Source of the DNA: DAOTEJ01 sp035454085
GTDB lineage: Bacteria > Pseudomonadota > Gammaproteobacteria > Burkholderiales > Burkholderiaceae_F
Reading direction: 5' to 3'
DNA: 40,474 bases
Assembly (NCBI GenBank): GCA_035454085.1
Contig: DAOTEJ010000016.1
Span: forward strand, 1 to 40,474
Below the pieces are notes generated by a model that did not search any database, had not been told where the DNA came from, and saw only the letters and a program-made list of their open reading frames with translations. A program made the translations under genes and the position numbers. Every line of letters starts with the position of its first letter. The stretch's first letter is position 1. Shown piece after piece: positions 1 through 8,468 of this stretch.

Positions 1-1
1 G

Positions 2-364
2 CCCTTCGGCGAGCGCAAGCCTTACGGTGATCGAGGCAGCGGTGGCGAGGGTGGTTACCGCAGCGGGCCCCGCGCCCGGGCGGCACAGGAGCAGCGTTAC
101 GCCGATGCGAACCAGCGAGCGGAGCGCCCGGGCCGCCCGGCCTTGGTCTCGCTCGACCCCGACGTGGCCCGCGTGTTCCGCGACTCCGAGGCCGTCAACG
201 CCGCGCTGCGCGGACTGATCGAGCTTGCGGCCCAGGTGCCAGCGCGTGCCGCGGCGCCGCGCGAGGCCGCCGCCGTGCGGCCCGCCCGCGCCCCGGCGCC
301 GGCAGCCGCGCCGGCCGAGGCGACGCCAGAAGGGGCACGCTTCGAGGACGACTTCGATGAGTAA
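2..364 (+). CDS. Unrecognised protein, C-terminal part only
   Basis: The reading frame is open from the left edge and ends at TAA 362-364, so only the last 120 residues are visible. The first part is rich in Gly, Arg and Ser and looks disordered. A short region that could fold follows (VSLDPDVARVFRDSEAVNAA, then LRGLIELAAQ). After that comes a long Ala/Pro/Arg tail ending in the acidic FEDDFDE. I do not recognise the family. The DPDVARVFRDSEAVNAALR stretch is the most likely conserved core. Its stop codon overlaps the start of the next gene by eight bases, so the two are probably co-transcribed. Codon use matches the neighbouring GC-rich genes. The true start lies outside the window. Confidence 0.6.
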   Translation, partial: PFGERKPYGDRGSGGEGGYRSGPRARAAQEQRYADANQRAERPGRPALVSLDPDVARVFRDSEAVNAALRGLIELAAQVPARAAAPREAAAVRPARAPAPAAAPAEATPEGARFEDDFDE

Positions 365-734
365 GGCGGGGCCGGCGGGCGTGCTGGGCCAGGTGGCCCT
401 GCACGTGTCGGATCCCGACCGCGCCGAGGCGTTCTACCGCGACAAGCTCGGGTTTGCGCCGCTGTTTCGCTTTGGGCAGACGGTGTTCTTCGACATGGCT
501 GGCGTGCGCCTCATGCTCGAGGGCGGCCACGAGCCGACCGGCAAGCGCGACGAGGTGTGCCTGTACTTCCGGGTGGAGTCGATCGATCGCGCGGCGGGCG
601 AGCTGTCTGCCCGGGGCGTCTACCTCGAGCGAGCGCCGCAGATGGTGGCGCGCATGCCCGACCACGAGCTGTGGATGTGCTTTTTCCGGGACCCGGACGG
701 CACTCTGCTCGCCTACATGGAAGAGCGGCGCTAG
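357..734 (+). CDS. VOC-family (glyoxalase/dioxygenase fold) protein
   Basis: This 125-residue protein is the size of a single vicinal-oxygen-chelate domain. Two beta-alpha-beta-beta-beta halves can be seen: GQVALHVSDPDRAEAFYRDK with KLGFAPLFRF at the N terminus, and CLYFRVESIDRAAGELSARG ending in FFRDPDGTLLAYMEE at the C terminus. The family includes glyoxalase I, dioxygenases and antibiotic-binding proteins, usually with a metal bound by His/Glu. His at LHVSD and Glu in the final YMEE strand are plausible ligands. The substrate cannot be told from sequence. The ATG at 357 lies inside the end of the upstream gene, so translation is probably coupled. Its TAG stop interlocks with the stop of the convergent small gene. 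Confidence 0.8.
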   Translation: MSKAGPAGVLGQVALHVSDPDRAEAFYRDKLGFAPLFRFGQTVFFDMAGVRLMLEGGHEPTGKRDEVCLYFRVESIDRAAGELSARGVYLERAPQMVARMPDHELWMCFFRDPDGTLLAYMEERR

Positions 735-1000
735 AGCGCGCTGCCCATCGCGCCCCGCCCCAGGGCAGGGGCGCAGGCGGCTTCGACCACCCGGCCGATC
801 AGCCCGGCGTCGCCCGTCAGCGAGGCGGCGGCCAGGTGCACGCGCAGGCTCGCGCCGCGCGCGCGCACGCGGATCGTGCCCGCAGCGGCGTCGGCTCGCG
901 CCGATCCGGCCAGCGCGCGCAGGACCTGGGCCTCGCGGCCGCGCGCATCGGCGAGGTAGATCTCGACCGCGTCGAGGGTGTGCTGGATCTGGACTTGCAT
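731..1000 (-). CDS. Small unrecognised protein with strong RBS
   Basis: This predicts an 89-residue protein starting MQVQIQHTLDAVEIYLADAR. An excellent Shine-Dalgarno, GGAGGTGA, sits six bases before the ATG (minus strand, about 1006-1013), which decides this start over an upstream in-frame ATG and argues that the gene is real. The middle alternates short hydrophobic strands (IRVRARGASLRVHLAAASL) and the C terminus is Ala/Gly rich. I do not recognise the family. The VEIYLADARG stretch faintly resembles ribosome-hibernation (HPF/RaiA-like) proteins, but the length and the rest do not fit, so I give no function. It is divergent from glpK and convergent with the VOC gene; the two TAG stops overlap in a CTAG at 731-734. 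Confidence 0.6.
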   Translation of the reverse strand: MQVQIQHTLDAVEIYLADARGREAQVLRALAGSARADAAAGTIRVRARGASLRVHLAAASLTGDAGLIGRVVEAACAPALGRGAMGSAL

Positions 1001-1206
1001 GGCTGTCACCTCCATGACGCACGATTCCATTGCACGATGACCGGGCGATGTCCGTCTGCCGCAGATTCGTCACTCGGCTGTTCCGTGGGCATGCGCGCAA
1101 CAGTCGCCGTCGCCGCTCCGAGGTCCCGTGCCCTTGATGCGCGTCGCCAGGGCGGACCGTGGCTTGGACTATCCTCGCCAGCCTGCGAGGCCAAGGAGGC
1201 CAGTCC

Positions 1207-2697
1207 ATGAATCACGTCCTGGCGCTGGACCAGGGGACCACGAGTTCGCGCGCCATCGTCTTCGACCGCGAGGGCAGGGTGTGCGGCGTGGCGCAGCGGG
1301 AGTTCCGCCAGCACTACCCGCAGCCCGGCTGGGTGGAGCACGACGCCCACGAGATCTGGTCGACCCAGCTTGATTGCGCGCGCCGTGCGCTGCGCGAGGC
1401 GGGCGTGGCGCCGCACGAGGTGGCTGCCATCGGGGTGAGCAACCAACGCGAGACCACGATCCTCTGGGACCGCGCCACGGGCCTGCCGATCGCGCCTGCG
1501 ATCGTCTGGCAAGACCGGCGCACGGCGGAGCACTGCGTGCGCCTGCGCGAGGGCGGGGCGGAAGACGAGGTCCGCGCGCGTACCGGGCTGCTGCTCGACC
1601 CCTACTTTTCGGGCACCAAGATCGCCTGGCTGCTCGACCACGTGCCCGGCGCGCGGGCGCGCGCCGAGCGCGGCGAACTGGCCTTCGGCACCGTGGACAC
1701 CTGGCTGATCTGGAACCTCACCGGCGGCCGGGTGCACGTGACCGACGTGTCGAACGCCTCGCGCTCGCTGCTCTTCAACCTGCACACGCTGGACTGGGAC
1801 GAGCACCTGCTCGCGCTCATGGGCGTGCCGCGCAGCGTGCTGCCCCGGGTGAGCGCCTCGTCCGAGGTGGTGGGGCATACCGATCCGGCGTTGCTCGGGG
1901 CGTCCATCGCCATCGCCGGCAATGCCGGCGACCAGCAGGCCGCCACCTTCGGCCAGGCCTGCTTTACGCCCGGCATGGCCAAGAACACCTACGGCACGGG
2001 CGGCTTCATGCTCATGAACGTGGGCACAGCGCCGCAGGCCTCGGCCAACCGCCTGCTCGCCACCCTGGGCTGGCGCCTGGGCAGCGCGCCGGCCGCCTAC
2101 ATGCTCGAGGGCAGCGTGTTCGTGGCGGGTGCCGTGGTGCAGTGGCTGCGCGACGGCATGGGCATGTTCGCGCGGGCCGAAGAGGTCGAGGCCCTGGCGC
2201 GACAAGTGCCCGACGCCGGCGGCGTGGTGCTGGTGCCGGCCTTCGTGGGCCTGGGCGCGCCGCACTGGGATCCGGACGCACGCGGCCTGCTCATCGGGCT
2301 CACGCGCGGCAGCACGCGCGCGCACGTGGCGCGCGCGGCGCTCGAGGCCATCGCCTTCCAGAGCGCCGAGGTGCTCGATGCCATGCAGCGCGATGCGGCC
2401 ACGCCGCTGACCGAGCTGCGGGTCGACGGCGGGGCCGCGCGCAACGACCTGTTGATGCAGTTTCAGGCCGACATCGCCGGTGTGCCGGTGGTGCGCCCGG
2501 AAGTGACCGAGACCACCGCCCTGGGCGCGGCCTACCTGGCCGGCCTGGCGGTGGGGGTGTGGTCGGGCACCGACGAGCTGGAGCGGCTGTGGCGCGCCGA
2601 GCGGCGCTTCGAGCCGGGAATGGGCGAGGATCAGCGCGCGCAGCTCATGGCGACATGGCGGCGCGCCGTGGAAAGGGCAAGAGGATGGGCGGCATGA
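1207..2697 (+). CDS. glpK: Glycerol kinase
   Basis: GlpK phosphorylates glycerol with ATP to sn-glycerol 3-phosphate in the cytoplasm, the entry step of glycerol use. The 496 residues match the usual family length. The FGGY-kinase signature is clear: the phosphate-binding loop DQGTTSSRAIVFDREG near residue 7, the substrate region QREFRQHYPQPGWVEHDAHE, the glycerol-binding stretch SNQRETTILWDR, and the second ATPase-domain loop GNAGDQQAATFGQ followed by KNTYGTGGFML. The ATG at 1207 has a good RBS (AAGGAGG) about nine bases upstream; earlier in-frame starts lack one. The stop overlaps the glpD start (ATGA), so this is a glpKD operon. No glpF or glpR is visible nearby. Its neighbour on the left is divergent, so the promoter must lie within 1001-1206. 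Confidence 0.97.
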   Translation: MNHVLALDQGTTSSRAIVFDREGRVCGVAQREFRQHYPQPGWVEHDAHEIWSTQLDCARRALREAGVAPHEVAAIGVSNQRETTILWDRATGLPIAPAIVWQDRRTAEHCVRLREGGAEDEVRARTGLLLDPYFSGTKIAWLLDHVPGARARAERGELAFGTVDTWLIWNLTGGRVHVTDVSNASRSLLFNLHTLDWDEHLLALMGVPRSVLPRVSASSEVVGHTDPALLGASIAIAGNAGDQQAATFGQACFTPGMAKNTYGTGGFMLMNVGTAPQASANRLLATLGWRLGSAPAAYMLEGSVFVAGAVVQWLRDGMGMFARAEEVEALARQVPDAGGVVLVPAFVGLGAPHWDPDARGLLIGLTRGSTRAHVARAALEAIAFQSAEVLDAMQRDAATPLTELRVDGGAARNDLLMQFQADIAGVPVVRPEVTETTALGAAYLAGLAVGVWSGTDELERLWRAERRFEPGMGEDQRAQLMATWRRAVERARGWAA

Positions 2698-4036
2698 AAA
2701 ACGATCTGGCGCAGCCGATTTCGCGCGCGCGTCTGCTTGCGCAGCTGCGAGAGCCGCACGTGTGGGACGTGCTGGTGATCGGTGGCGGCGCCACCGGCAT
2801 GGGCATCGCGGTGGATGCGGCCGCGCGCGGCTTCGACACCGTGCTGGTCGAGGCTCAGGACTTTTCGGCCGGCACCTCCTCGCGCAGCACCAAGCTGATC
2901 CACGGCGGGGTGCGCTACCTGCAGCAGGGCAACGTGGCCCTGGTGCGCGAGGCGCTGCACGAGCGCGCGCTGCTGCTCAAGAACGCCTCGCACCTGGTGC
3001 AGGCGCGGCCCTTCATCGTGCCCTGCTACGGCCTGTTCGAGCGCGAGGTGATGCGCATCGGCCTGGGCCTGTACGACGCGCTTGCCGGCAAGTACGGCAT
3101 CGGCGCCACCGAGTGGCTGAGCCGCGAAGAGACGCTGGCGCGCCTGCCGGGAGTGCGCTCCGAAGGCCTGCGCGGCGGGGTGCTCTACTGGGACGGCCAG
3201 TTCGACGACGCGCAGCTGGTGGTGAGCCTGATGCGCACCGCCTGGGCGCAGGGCGCGGTGCCGCTCAACTACCTGCCGGTGGTGGCGCTGGAGCGAGGGG
3301 CCGACGGCATCGGCATGGTGACGGTGCGCGACGCCGAGACGGGCGAGACCTTCGCGCTGCGCGCCAAGGCCGTGTTCAATGCCGCGGGGGTGTGGGTGGA
3401 TGCGATCCGCCATCTTGCCGATCCCCAGGCCAAGCGGCTGGTGCGGGTCTCGCGCGGCTCGCACATCCTGCTCGACCTCGACTACATGCCGGCCGCGGCG
3501 GGCATGCTGATTCCCAAGACGCGCGACGGGCGCGTGCTCTTTGCCATTCCCTGGCACGGGCGGCTGCTGGTGGGCACCACCGACGTCGAGGAGCAGGGGC
3601 CGGTGTTCGAGCCGCGCGCCTCGGGCGACGAGATCGACTTCATGATCGAGACGGCCGCCGGCTACCTGAAGAAGAAGATCACGCGCGCCGACGTGCGCGC
3701 GAGCTTCTCGGGCCTGCGGCCGCTGTTCAACGCCGGCGCCGCGGGCAGCACGGCGCAGGTTTCGCGCGAGCACGCGGTGATTCCCGAATACGGCAACCTG
3801 ATCACCATCACCGGCGGCAAGTGGACCACCTACCGCAAGATGGCCATCGACGCGCTGGCGGCAGCCGAGCGCGCTGGCTTGCTGCCGGTGCGGCCCTGCA
3901 CGACCGAGGCGCTAGCGCTGGCCGACGACGCGGACTGGGACGCCACGCAACTCATGGCCGAAGCCCTGGCGGGGCGCGGCGACGAGCAGGTGGCCGAGTA
4001 CGCGCGCCACGCGCGCGACTACCAGCAGGCTCGCAC
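2694..4036 (+). CDS. glpD: Aerobic glycerol-3-phosphate dehydrogenase, 3' end lost in gap
   Basis: GlpD oxidises glycerol 3-phosphate to dihydroxyacetone phosphate at the inner membrane and passes electrons through FAD to the quinone pool. The N-terminal FAD-binding motif is VLVIGGGATGMGIAVDAAARG. The GlpD hallmark SSRSTKLIHGGVRYLQQ follows. A second conserved block, FSGLRPLFNA, lies close to the gap, and GGKWTTYRKMA precedes the C-terminal domain. About 447 residues are present; the family is usually around 500, so roughly 50-60 residues fall in the run of N. The start at 2694 overlaps the glpK stop by four bases. GAGG at 2681-2684 is a suitable RBS. An ATG at 2685 is an alternative that would add three residues. 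Confidence 0.95.
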
Positions 4037-4136
4037 NNNNNNNNNNNNNNNNNNNNNNNNNNNNNNNNNNNNNNNNNNNNNNNNNNNNNNNNNNNNNNNN
4101 NNNNNNNNNNNNNNNNNNNNNNNNNNNNNNNNNNNN
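4037..4136. other. Assembly gap of 100 N
   Basis: Exactly 100 unknown bases. This is the conventional length for a gap of unknown size, so the real distance may differ. The 3' ends of glpD (plus strand) and of the first porin (minus strand) both run into it. From family lengths, about 50-60 codons of glpD and about 25 codons of the porin are missing, which already exceeds 200 bases. The stated 100 bases are therefore too few to hold both ends. Confidence 0.99.
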
Positions 4137-5185
4137 GGGTCGCGCATGCCGTAGCCCAGGTACAGGTTGGTCCGGCGCGAGAAGTCGTACTGATAGCCCA
4201 GGCCCCACACCGCGTAGCTCGGTTCGAAGCACTCGACTGGCCGGGCCGGGTTGCACACGCTGCTGGCCGACGACCACTGGTACGAGCCCAGCAGCTTGCC
4301 GCCCAGCAGCGGCACCGCGGCGCCGAGGAAGTAGGCGTTGTTGTCGTAGCCCGCGCCGAGCCAGCTCGGGATGGTGATGGACTGGCCGCCGCCGATTCCG
4401 CTCGGGGTGAATGAGCGGATGTGCGACTGGTCGGCGTAGCCGCCGCTGAACTTCATGAAGCCGAAGTCCCACGAGCCAGCCACCTGGAAGTGCTTCTGGT
4501 TGGGGTTGCCGCAGGGACTGCCCGAGGTGATGGAGCAATCGCGGTAGTAGATCTGGTCGTAGGTCACGACCACGTAGAACGGCCCCGTGCCCCACGACAG
4601 GCCGGTGGCCAGGGCGCGCGTGTTGGTGGACGAGCCTGCGGTCTCGGTGCCGCTGGTGTTGAACGAGTAGCCCACACCCAGCTTCAAGCCCGCCCAGGTG
4701 GGCGAGATATAGGCCAGCGTGTTGTCGAGGCGCAGGCTGCCCGACAGGAAGGTCGACCCCAGGGTGTTGATGCCCCAGCCGTAGCTGAAGGGATCGATGC
4801 CGGTCATCATGTCGAACGAGCCCGTGCCCGACGAGAACGTGGCTATGCGGCCCGCCACGAACGAGCCCCACCCGGATTGCAGTCCGGCCCAGGCCTGGCG
4901 ACCGAACAGGCGGCCACCCTGACTTGACTGCCCGGTGGACACGTCGTAGCCGCCCTCGAGCGTGAAGATGGCCGCGAGGCCGCTGCCCAGCGCCTCTGAG
5001 CCGCGCAGCCCGAAGCGGCTGCCGGACTGGTAGCCGCTGTCCACGCCGACCACGCTCGAGCGGTTGTCCGCGCTTTGCACGCCCAGGCCCACGTCGACGA
5101 TGCCGTAGAGCGTCACGTTCGACTGCGCCGCCGCCGGCGCGGCGGCCACCGCCAGGCCAGCCAAGGCGATCAGGGACCGGTTCAT
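4137..5185 (-). CDS. Trimeric beta-barrel porin, C terminus lost in gap
   Basis: This is an outer-membrane porin of the betaproteobacterial general-porin (Porin_4/OmpC-like) type. A signal peptide MNRSLIALAGLAVAAAPAAA is followed by the mature start QSNVTLYGIVDVGLGVQ, which is the first barrel strand. SGSRFGLRGSEALGSGL and the loop-3 region GGRLFGRQAWAGL are typical. About 350 residues are visible. Compared with the next porin, only about 25 residues and the terminal Phe strand are missing. Four cysteines occur as two close pairs (RDCSITSGSPC and VCNPARPVEC), placed as in the neighbouring paralogue. The ATG at 5185 has GGAGG six bases upstream. It is one of two clear tandem paralogues. Transport selectivity cannot be read from sequence. 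Confidence 0.93.
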
Positions 5186-5259
5186 GGAAACCTCCGTGCG
5201 TTGAGCCCGAAGCAAGCGGCCGACGCGACGACACACCACCTCTAGCGCCCGCCAGATTC

Positions 5260-5287
5260 ATTGTCGCGCGCATCGCCTGGGGAGCAA
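5260..5287 (-). promoter_or_regulatory. Possible promoter of the first porin
   Basis: Read on the minus strand, TTGCTC (5287-5282) and GACAAT (5265-5260) are separated by 16 bases and lie about 75 bases upstream of the porin start codon. Both hexamers are partial sigma-70 matches. No operator is recognised. Confidence 0.35.
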
Positions 5288-5426
5288 GCCGCCCACACTC
5301 GCTGGCCGGGAATTTGTGCTCGTAGAGCAACGGCCACTTGCGGATGCCTATCTCGCGAGGGCGCCGCATTCACCGGGCAAGCCCGCGTGGAGCGGGGGCG
5401 TGCGAGGCGCGCACGGCAAGCCACAA

Positions 5427-5457
5427 ACAAAAAAAAGGCCGCCCGAAGGCGGCCTTT
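5427..5457 (-). terminator. Intrinsic terminator of the second porin
   Basis: Inverted repeat GGCCGCC / GGCGGCC (5437-5443 and 5448-5454) with loop CGAA. On the minus strand it is followed by eight T and a further T-rich stretch. It lies just after the stop codon of the second porin, so the tandem porins are probably separate transcripts. Confidence 0.9.
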
Positions 5458-5474
5458 CAGAGCAGAAGCGGCTC

Positions 5475-6608
5475 TTAGAACATGTGACGGATGCCCAGGG
5501 CGGTCTGGTAGCCACCGAAGGTCTGGTTGGCGATGTCGAGCGTGCCGCTCGGATCGCGCTGGCCAAAGCCGATGTACATGTTGGTACGGCGCGAGAAGTT
5601 GTACTCGTAGCCGACGCCGATCACCGAGTAGCTGGGCTCGAAGCACACCAGCGGACGCAGCGGATCGCACTTGCTGTCAGCCGACGACCACTGGTACGAA
5701 GCGAGCAGCTTGCCGCCGAACAGGGGCACCGACGCGCCGATGAAGTAGGCGCTGTTGTCGTAGCCCGTGGCGCCCAGGAAGCCAGGCAGCGTGACCGCGC
5801 CGGTGGTGCCCAGGGTTGCCGTCGGCGTGACCGAGCGGATGTTCGACTGGTCAGCATAGCCGCCGCTAAGCTTCATGAAACCGAAGTCCCACGAGGCGCC
5901 CAGTTGCAGGTGCTTCTGGTTGGGGCTGCTGCAAGGCTGCACAACAGGCGTCACGCAGTCGCGGTACTGGATCTGGTCGTACGTGGCGACGGCGTAGAAC
6001 GGGCCCGAACCCCAGGACACGCCGCTCACGAAGGCGCGGGTGTTGGTGCTGGTGCCAGCGGTCTCGGCGCCGTTGGTGTTGAACGAGTAGCCCACGCCGA
6101 ACTTCAGGCCGCCCCAGGTCGGGCTGACGTACGCGAGCGCGTTGTCCACACGCAGGGCGTTGGCCGACAGGAAGGTCGAACCCAGGCTGTTGAGGCCCCA
6201 GCCGGTGGCGAACGGATCGACCTGACCGAACATGTCGAACGAACCCGTGCCCGACGAGAAGCTGGCGATGCGGCCGGCGACCACCGTGCCGAGGCCGCTC
6301 TGCAGGCCGGCAAAGGCCTGGCGGCCGAACAGACGCCCACCCTGCAGCGACTGGCCGGTCGACACGTCGTAGCCCGCCTCGAGGGTGAAGATGGCGGTCA
6401 TGCCGTTGCCGAGGGCTTCGGAACCACGCACGCCAAAGCGGCTGCCGGACTGGTAGCCGCTCTCGACGCCCACGAGGCTCGACTTGTTGTCAGCCTTGAT
6501 GATCTGCAAGCCGACATCAACGATGCCGTACATGGTCACATTGGATTGGGCGAGCGCGGTGCCGCTGAACGCACCGAGGATCGCCAGGGCGACCAGACTC
6601 TTCTTCAT
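5475..6608 (-). CDS. Trimeric beta-barrel porin
   Basis: A complete 377-residue porin of the same family as its downstream neighbour. The signal peptide MKKSLVALAILGAFSGTALA is followed by QSNVTMYGIVDVGL. The C terminus ends in RHMF, with the terminal Phe needed for BAM-dependent barrel insertion. SGSRFGVRGSEALGNGM, GGRLFGRQAFAGL and the late strands PSYSVIGVGYEYNF and RRTNMYIGFG match the family. It is very similar along its whole length to the 4137-5185 porin, including both cysteine pairs (RDCVTPVVQPC and KCDPLRPLVC), so a tandem duplication is likely. RBS AGGAGA lies upstream of the ATG at 6608. It has its own terminator and a leader of more than 200 bases upstream. Confidence 0.95.
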   Translation of the reverse strand: MKKSLVALAILGAFSGTALAQSNVTMYGIVDVGLQIIKADNKSSLVGVESGYQSGSRFGVRGSEALGNGMTAIFTLEAGYDVSTGQSLQGGRLFGRQAFAGLQSGLGTVVAGRIASFSSGTGSFDMFGQVDPFATGWGLNSLGSTFLSANALRVDNALAYVSPTWGGLKFGVGYSFNTNGAETAGTSTNTRAFVSGVSWGSGPFYAVATYDQIQYRDCVTPVVQPCSSPNQKHLQLGASWDFGFMKLSGGYADQSNIRSVTPTATLGTTGAVTLPGFLGATGYDNSAYFIGASVPLFGGKLLASYQWSSADSKCDPLRPLVCFEPSYSVIGVGYEYNFSRRTNMYIGFGQRDPSGTLDIANQTFGGYQTALGIRHMF

Positions 6609-6693
6609 GCTTTGCTCTCCTAGCTAGCGTTTGAACGTTGTCAGCGTAACGGCAGCAAGTTCACCCGCCGACGCCCTACAAGAAGACTTCCCT

Positions 6694-6725
6694 AGAGAAG
6701 CTGGCCCAATTCTTTCAGAGAAGCT
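6694..6725. repeat. Direct repeat AGAGAAGCT upstream of porin
   Basis: Two identical nine-base copies, AGAGAAGCT at 6694-6702 and 6717-6725, start 23 bases apart, about two helical turns. They lie 85-120 bases upstream of the 5475-6608 porin start, where a regulator could bind. No regulator is identified. Confidence 0.35.
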
Positions 6726-6787
6726 CCCGAAGTCCAATGACACAGGCCGGGCTCTTACCCTAGGAGGGCCTCAGGTGTTGCTCCCGG

Positions 6788-6819
6788 GCAACAAACAGGG
6801 GCGCCGAAGCGCCCCTGTT
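6788..6819 (-). terminator. Intrinsic terminator of the third porin
   Basis: An 11-base-pair stem (6794-6804 with 6809-6819) with tetraloop CGAA, followed on the minus strand by the T-rich GTTTGTTG. It starts about 20 bases after the stop of the 6839-8341 porin. Confidence 0.8.
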
Positions 6820-6838
6820 GGCTCGTCCGGACGGTGGA

Positions 6839-8341
6839 TCAGAAGGCGTGACGCAGGCCGAGCTGAACGGCGTAGGCCGATTGCCCGGGCTCAGTGGTCC
6901 AACCGTTCGTATAGCCGGCGCTGTTCAGGCCCATGCGCGCCTGGCCGCTGTTGTCCATGAACGCGTAGGCGCCATAGAGCGTCGTGCGCCGCGAGAAGGG
7001 ATAGAAGTAGCCGATGGCGTAATGGTTGGCCTTGGCGTCCTCGGTCTGCCACACCGACCGGGCGGAGTCCTTGGCGTTGTTCCAGGCCACGACCAGGTTG
7101 CCCGGGCCGACCTGCCAGTTGGCGCCGAGGTGATACACGTTGGTGTCGGTCTTGCCCACCACGCCGCGCGTGGTGTCGACGTCCCACGGGTTGATCTGCT
7201 GCGACTGCAGCGTGGCTTGCAGGCCAGGCGCGCCGCCCACGATCAGGATGCCTTGCAGGTCGGCGGCCGTGACGATGGGGTTGTCGTTCTTGCGCTTCAT
7301 GTACTGGCCGAAGAGCTTCACCGGCCCGATCGTGAAGAAGCCGCCGACGTTGAAGGTCTCGAGGCCGGTCTGCGCTTCGGTGGGCTTGTTGAAGGTGACC
7401 ACGTTGTCGTGGTTGTAGCCCACGCCCAAGGACCAGCCGCCGTCCGGCGAGGTGTACTGGAAGTTGGCGCCGTAGAAGTCGTCGCCGCTGGTGGGCGCGT
7501 TGGCGCGCTCCTGGCGCAGCGACTCGGTGCCGCCGAAGCCGTACTGCAGCGACAGGGTGAAGCCCTTGAGCTCGGCCCGGTAGCCCAGCGCGTTGTTGGC
7601 GCGAATCTTCAGGGTCGCGAAGCCCTGGCCCATCTGGCCGGCGGTCTGGTCGGCGAAGGAGCTGTAGCGGTTCAGGATTTCGTAGCCGGGCGTGTACTGG
7701 CGGCCGGCGGCAACCGCGCCGACCGGCGTGATCAGCGCGAGGAAGGCCTGGCGATCGAACAGGGCGTTGACCGGGTTGACCGTGGTGATCGACTGAAGCA
7801 GCAGCGCGTTGGCGGTGTTCAGGCCGATCTGGACGGGCAGGGCGGCGGTCGGAGGCAGCGGAACCGCGAGCGGCAGCGGCCGGCCGTTGGCGCCCGGGCA
7901 CTGCGGGCCGGTGGTCGAGGCCACGCCGGGCACGTATTGGCCGGTGCCGCACCAGTACACGCCGTCGTTGTTCTGCACGCTGCCGGTGTCGAGCGAGAAG
8001 CGGCTCTCGAGCACGAAGATCGCGCGCCAGCCGTCGCCCAGGTTCTCGGAACCGCGCAGACCCCAGCGGTTGCCGGCCGACATGCCTGTCATCAGGCGCG
8101 ACGCAGCGGACTTGCCGCCGAAGTTGTAGTACTCGTAGCCGCCGTCGAGCACGCCGTAGAGTTCAACGCGCGTCGAGCCGCTGAAAAGCGTCAGGTCGGC
8201 TTCGCGCGTGCGCACCGGCACCGGGCTGGCCGGCTGCAGGCGGTTCTCGCGGGAGGACGGCTCCGCGGGCTGGGCTTGGGTTTGGGCGTAGGCGGCCGGG
8301 AACGCGACGGCAAAAGCCGCGGCCAAAAGGGTCTTGCGCAT
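6839..8341 (-). CDS. Large porin-family outer-membrane protein
   Basis: This 500-residue protein belongs to the same porin superfamily but is about 120 residues longer than the two tandem porins. The signal peptide MRKTLLAAAFAVAFPAAYAQ is followed by an extension rich in Gln, Pro and Glu up to about residue 50. The first strand, STRVELYGVLDGGYEYYNFG, follows, then MSAGNRWGLRGSENLGDGWR and the C-terminal strand ending GLRHAF. The extra length lies in the N-terminal extension and in a large insertion around residues 125-165, which carries a cysteine pair (YWCGTGQYVPG, then QCPGANG). The start is well placed but the RBS is weak (GGGGGAGACACC before ATG). It is divergent from coq7. Its substrate is unknown. 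It is a distant paralogue, not part of the recent duplication. Confidence 0.92.
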   Translation of the reverse strand: MRKTLLAAAFAVAFPAAYAQTQAQPAEPSSRENRLQPASPVPVRTREADLTLFSGSTRVELYGVLDGGYEYYNFGGKSAASRLMTGMSAGNRWGLRGSENLGDGWRAIFVLESRFSLDTGSVQNNDGVYWCGTGQYVPGVASTTGPQCPGANGRPLPLAVPLPPTAALPVQIGLNTANALLLQSITTVNPVNALFDRQAFLALITPVGAVAAGRQYTPGYEILNRYSSFADQTAGQMGQGFATLKIRANNALGYRAELKGFTLSLQYGFGGTESLRQERANAPTSGDDFYGANFQYTSPDGGWSLGVGYNHDNVVTFNKPTEAQTGLETFNVGGFFTIGPVKLFGQYMKRKNDNPIVTAADLQGILIVGGAPGLQATLQSQQINPWDVDTTRGVVGKTDTNVYHLGANWQVGPGNLVVAWNNAKDSARSVWQTEDAKANHYAIGYFYPFSRRTTLYGAYAFMDNSGQARMGLNSAGYTNGWTTEPGQSAYAVQLGLRHAF

Positions 8342-8468
8342 GGTGTCTCCCCCGAGGGTTCTTTTGACTACAGACTGAGCGAGAATAGTCCGGGCCGGCG
8401 CTCCGCGAGGAGCCCCGGATGCAAGTCCAGCGGTGAGGCGTCACCTTTTTGCAACAGGGGCGAGGCAG

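Noticed and set aside
2631..3773. 380-codon open frame on the minus strand opposite glpD
   Set aside because: Antisense shadow with low-complexity His/Ala/Arg composition; glpD is unambiguous.
8385..8460. Possible cobalamin riboswitch before coq7 because of ATGCAAGTCCAG
   Set aside because: Only a short resemblance to one box; the other conserved elements are absent and coq7 is not a cobalamin gene.
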